NCBI GenBank assembly: GCA_019247235.1
Contig: JAFAPG010000445.1
Location: 1 to 5,475 of the forward strand
DNA from: Acidobacteriota bacterium
GTDB taxonomy: Bacteria > Acidobacteriota > Terriglobia > Terriglobales > Acidobacteriaceae
Length of the DNA: 5,475 nt
Direction of reading: 5' to 3'
Positions 5,261 through 5,475 of this stretch are shown in pieces. The number at the start of each line of letters is the position of its first letter. Within the stretch, counting starts at the first letter, position 1. The notes under the pieces are model-generated. The model had not been told where the DNA came from. It saw only the letters and a list, made by a program, of their open reading frames with translations, and made no database searches. The position numbers were made by a program, and so were the translations under genes.

Positions 5261-5475
5261 TATCATTTTGACCGAACGCCATTTCCCTACTGGCGGACTG
5301 CACGGACCACGTTAGGACCAGTCCAAGACAAAACGATCGATTTTTCGGACACTCCCTGGAATCGGGCTCAATGGTTAGTGGGTTGATCACAAGTTTGCAA
5401 ACTCATGCTCGAGTGATTGCGACCTGCAGTCCTTCGCCTAAGTCTCTCCCCCAATCAATGATTTTAGCGACTTCC
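5261..5475. other. Region without recognisable gene
   Basis: No family is recognisable on either strand. A perfect 12-bp palindrome AGTTTGCAAACT lies at 5392-5403. The first part may still be decayed IS sequence following the integrase scrap. Confidence 0.45.

Noticed and set aside
4913..5386. 157-codon open frame on the plus strand
   Set aside because: It is antisense to the PIN pseudogene and in a different frame from the integrase fragment, and its translation shows no family features.

Overview
This window (about 52% GC by eye) is a bacterial accessory region made almost entirely of mobile-element material. Nothing in it fixes the host. The gene families are common in soil and environmental bacteria, and an acidobacterium-like host is only a weak guess from family resemblance.

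The main structure is one mobile element nested inside another. A minus-strand IS110-family (DEDD) transposase gene is split: its N-terminal half lies at 3804-4224 and its C-terminal half at 509-1159. Between the halves sits a plus-strand element of about 2.65 kb (1156-3807). It carries a helix-turn-helix DNA-binding protein (1475-1981), a small overlapping ORF (1965-2339) and a large serine recombinase (2206-3870). Both junctions can be read at base level. Each has the 4-bp sequence TCAT, flanked inside the element by a near-perfect 15-bp inverted arm (TGCGTGACATAAATC at the left, GATTTGTGTCACGCA at the right, 14 of 15 matching). Removing the insert and keeping one TCAT rejoins the transposase in frame as a 355-aa protein. 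Joining the insert ends gives a symmetric 40-bp attP-like site centred on an AT dinucleotide. This is what cut-and-paste by a large serine recombinase should leave.

The three genes look like one translationally packed operon. A TTGACA-17 bp-TATAGG promoter at 1439-1467 would start transcription almost on the ATG of the first gene, so it may be leaderless. The first gene overlaps the second, and the second overlaps the recombinase, which has a strong Shine-Dalgarno of its own. The recombinase reading frame runs through the right attachment site into IS110 DNA. In the excised circle it would instead read into the left end of the element, so its C-terminal tail should differ between the two states.

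The flanks are degraded. Region 1-508 has no convincing gene and presumably includes the 3' end of IS110. Region 4225-4420 is the IS110 upstream region, with a clear ribosome binding site and inverted repeats that could belong to a bridge RNA. At 4419-5036 (minus) is a VapC-like PIN-domain (DUF3368-type) toxin gene lacking its N terminus. Next to it, at about 5112-5260 (plus), is a frameshifted scrap of an IS3/IS481-type integrase. The last 200 bases hold nothing recognisable.
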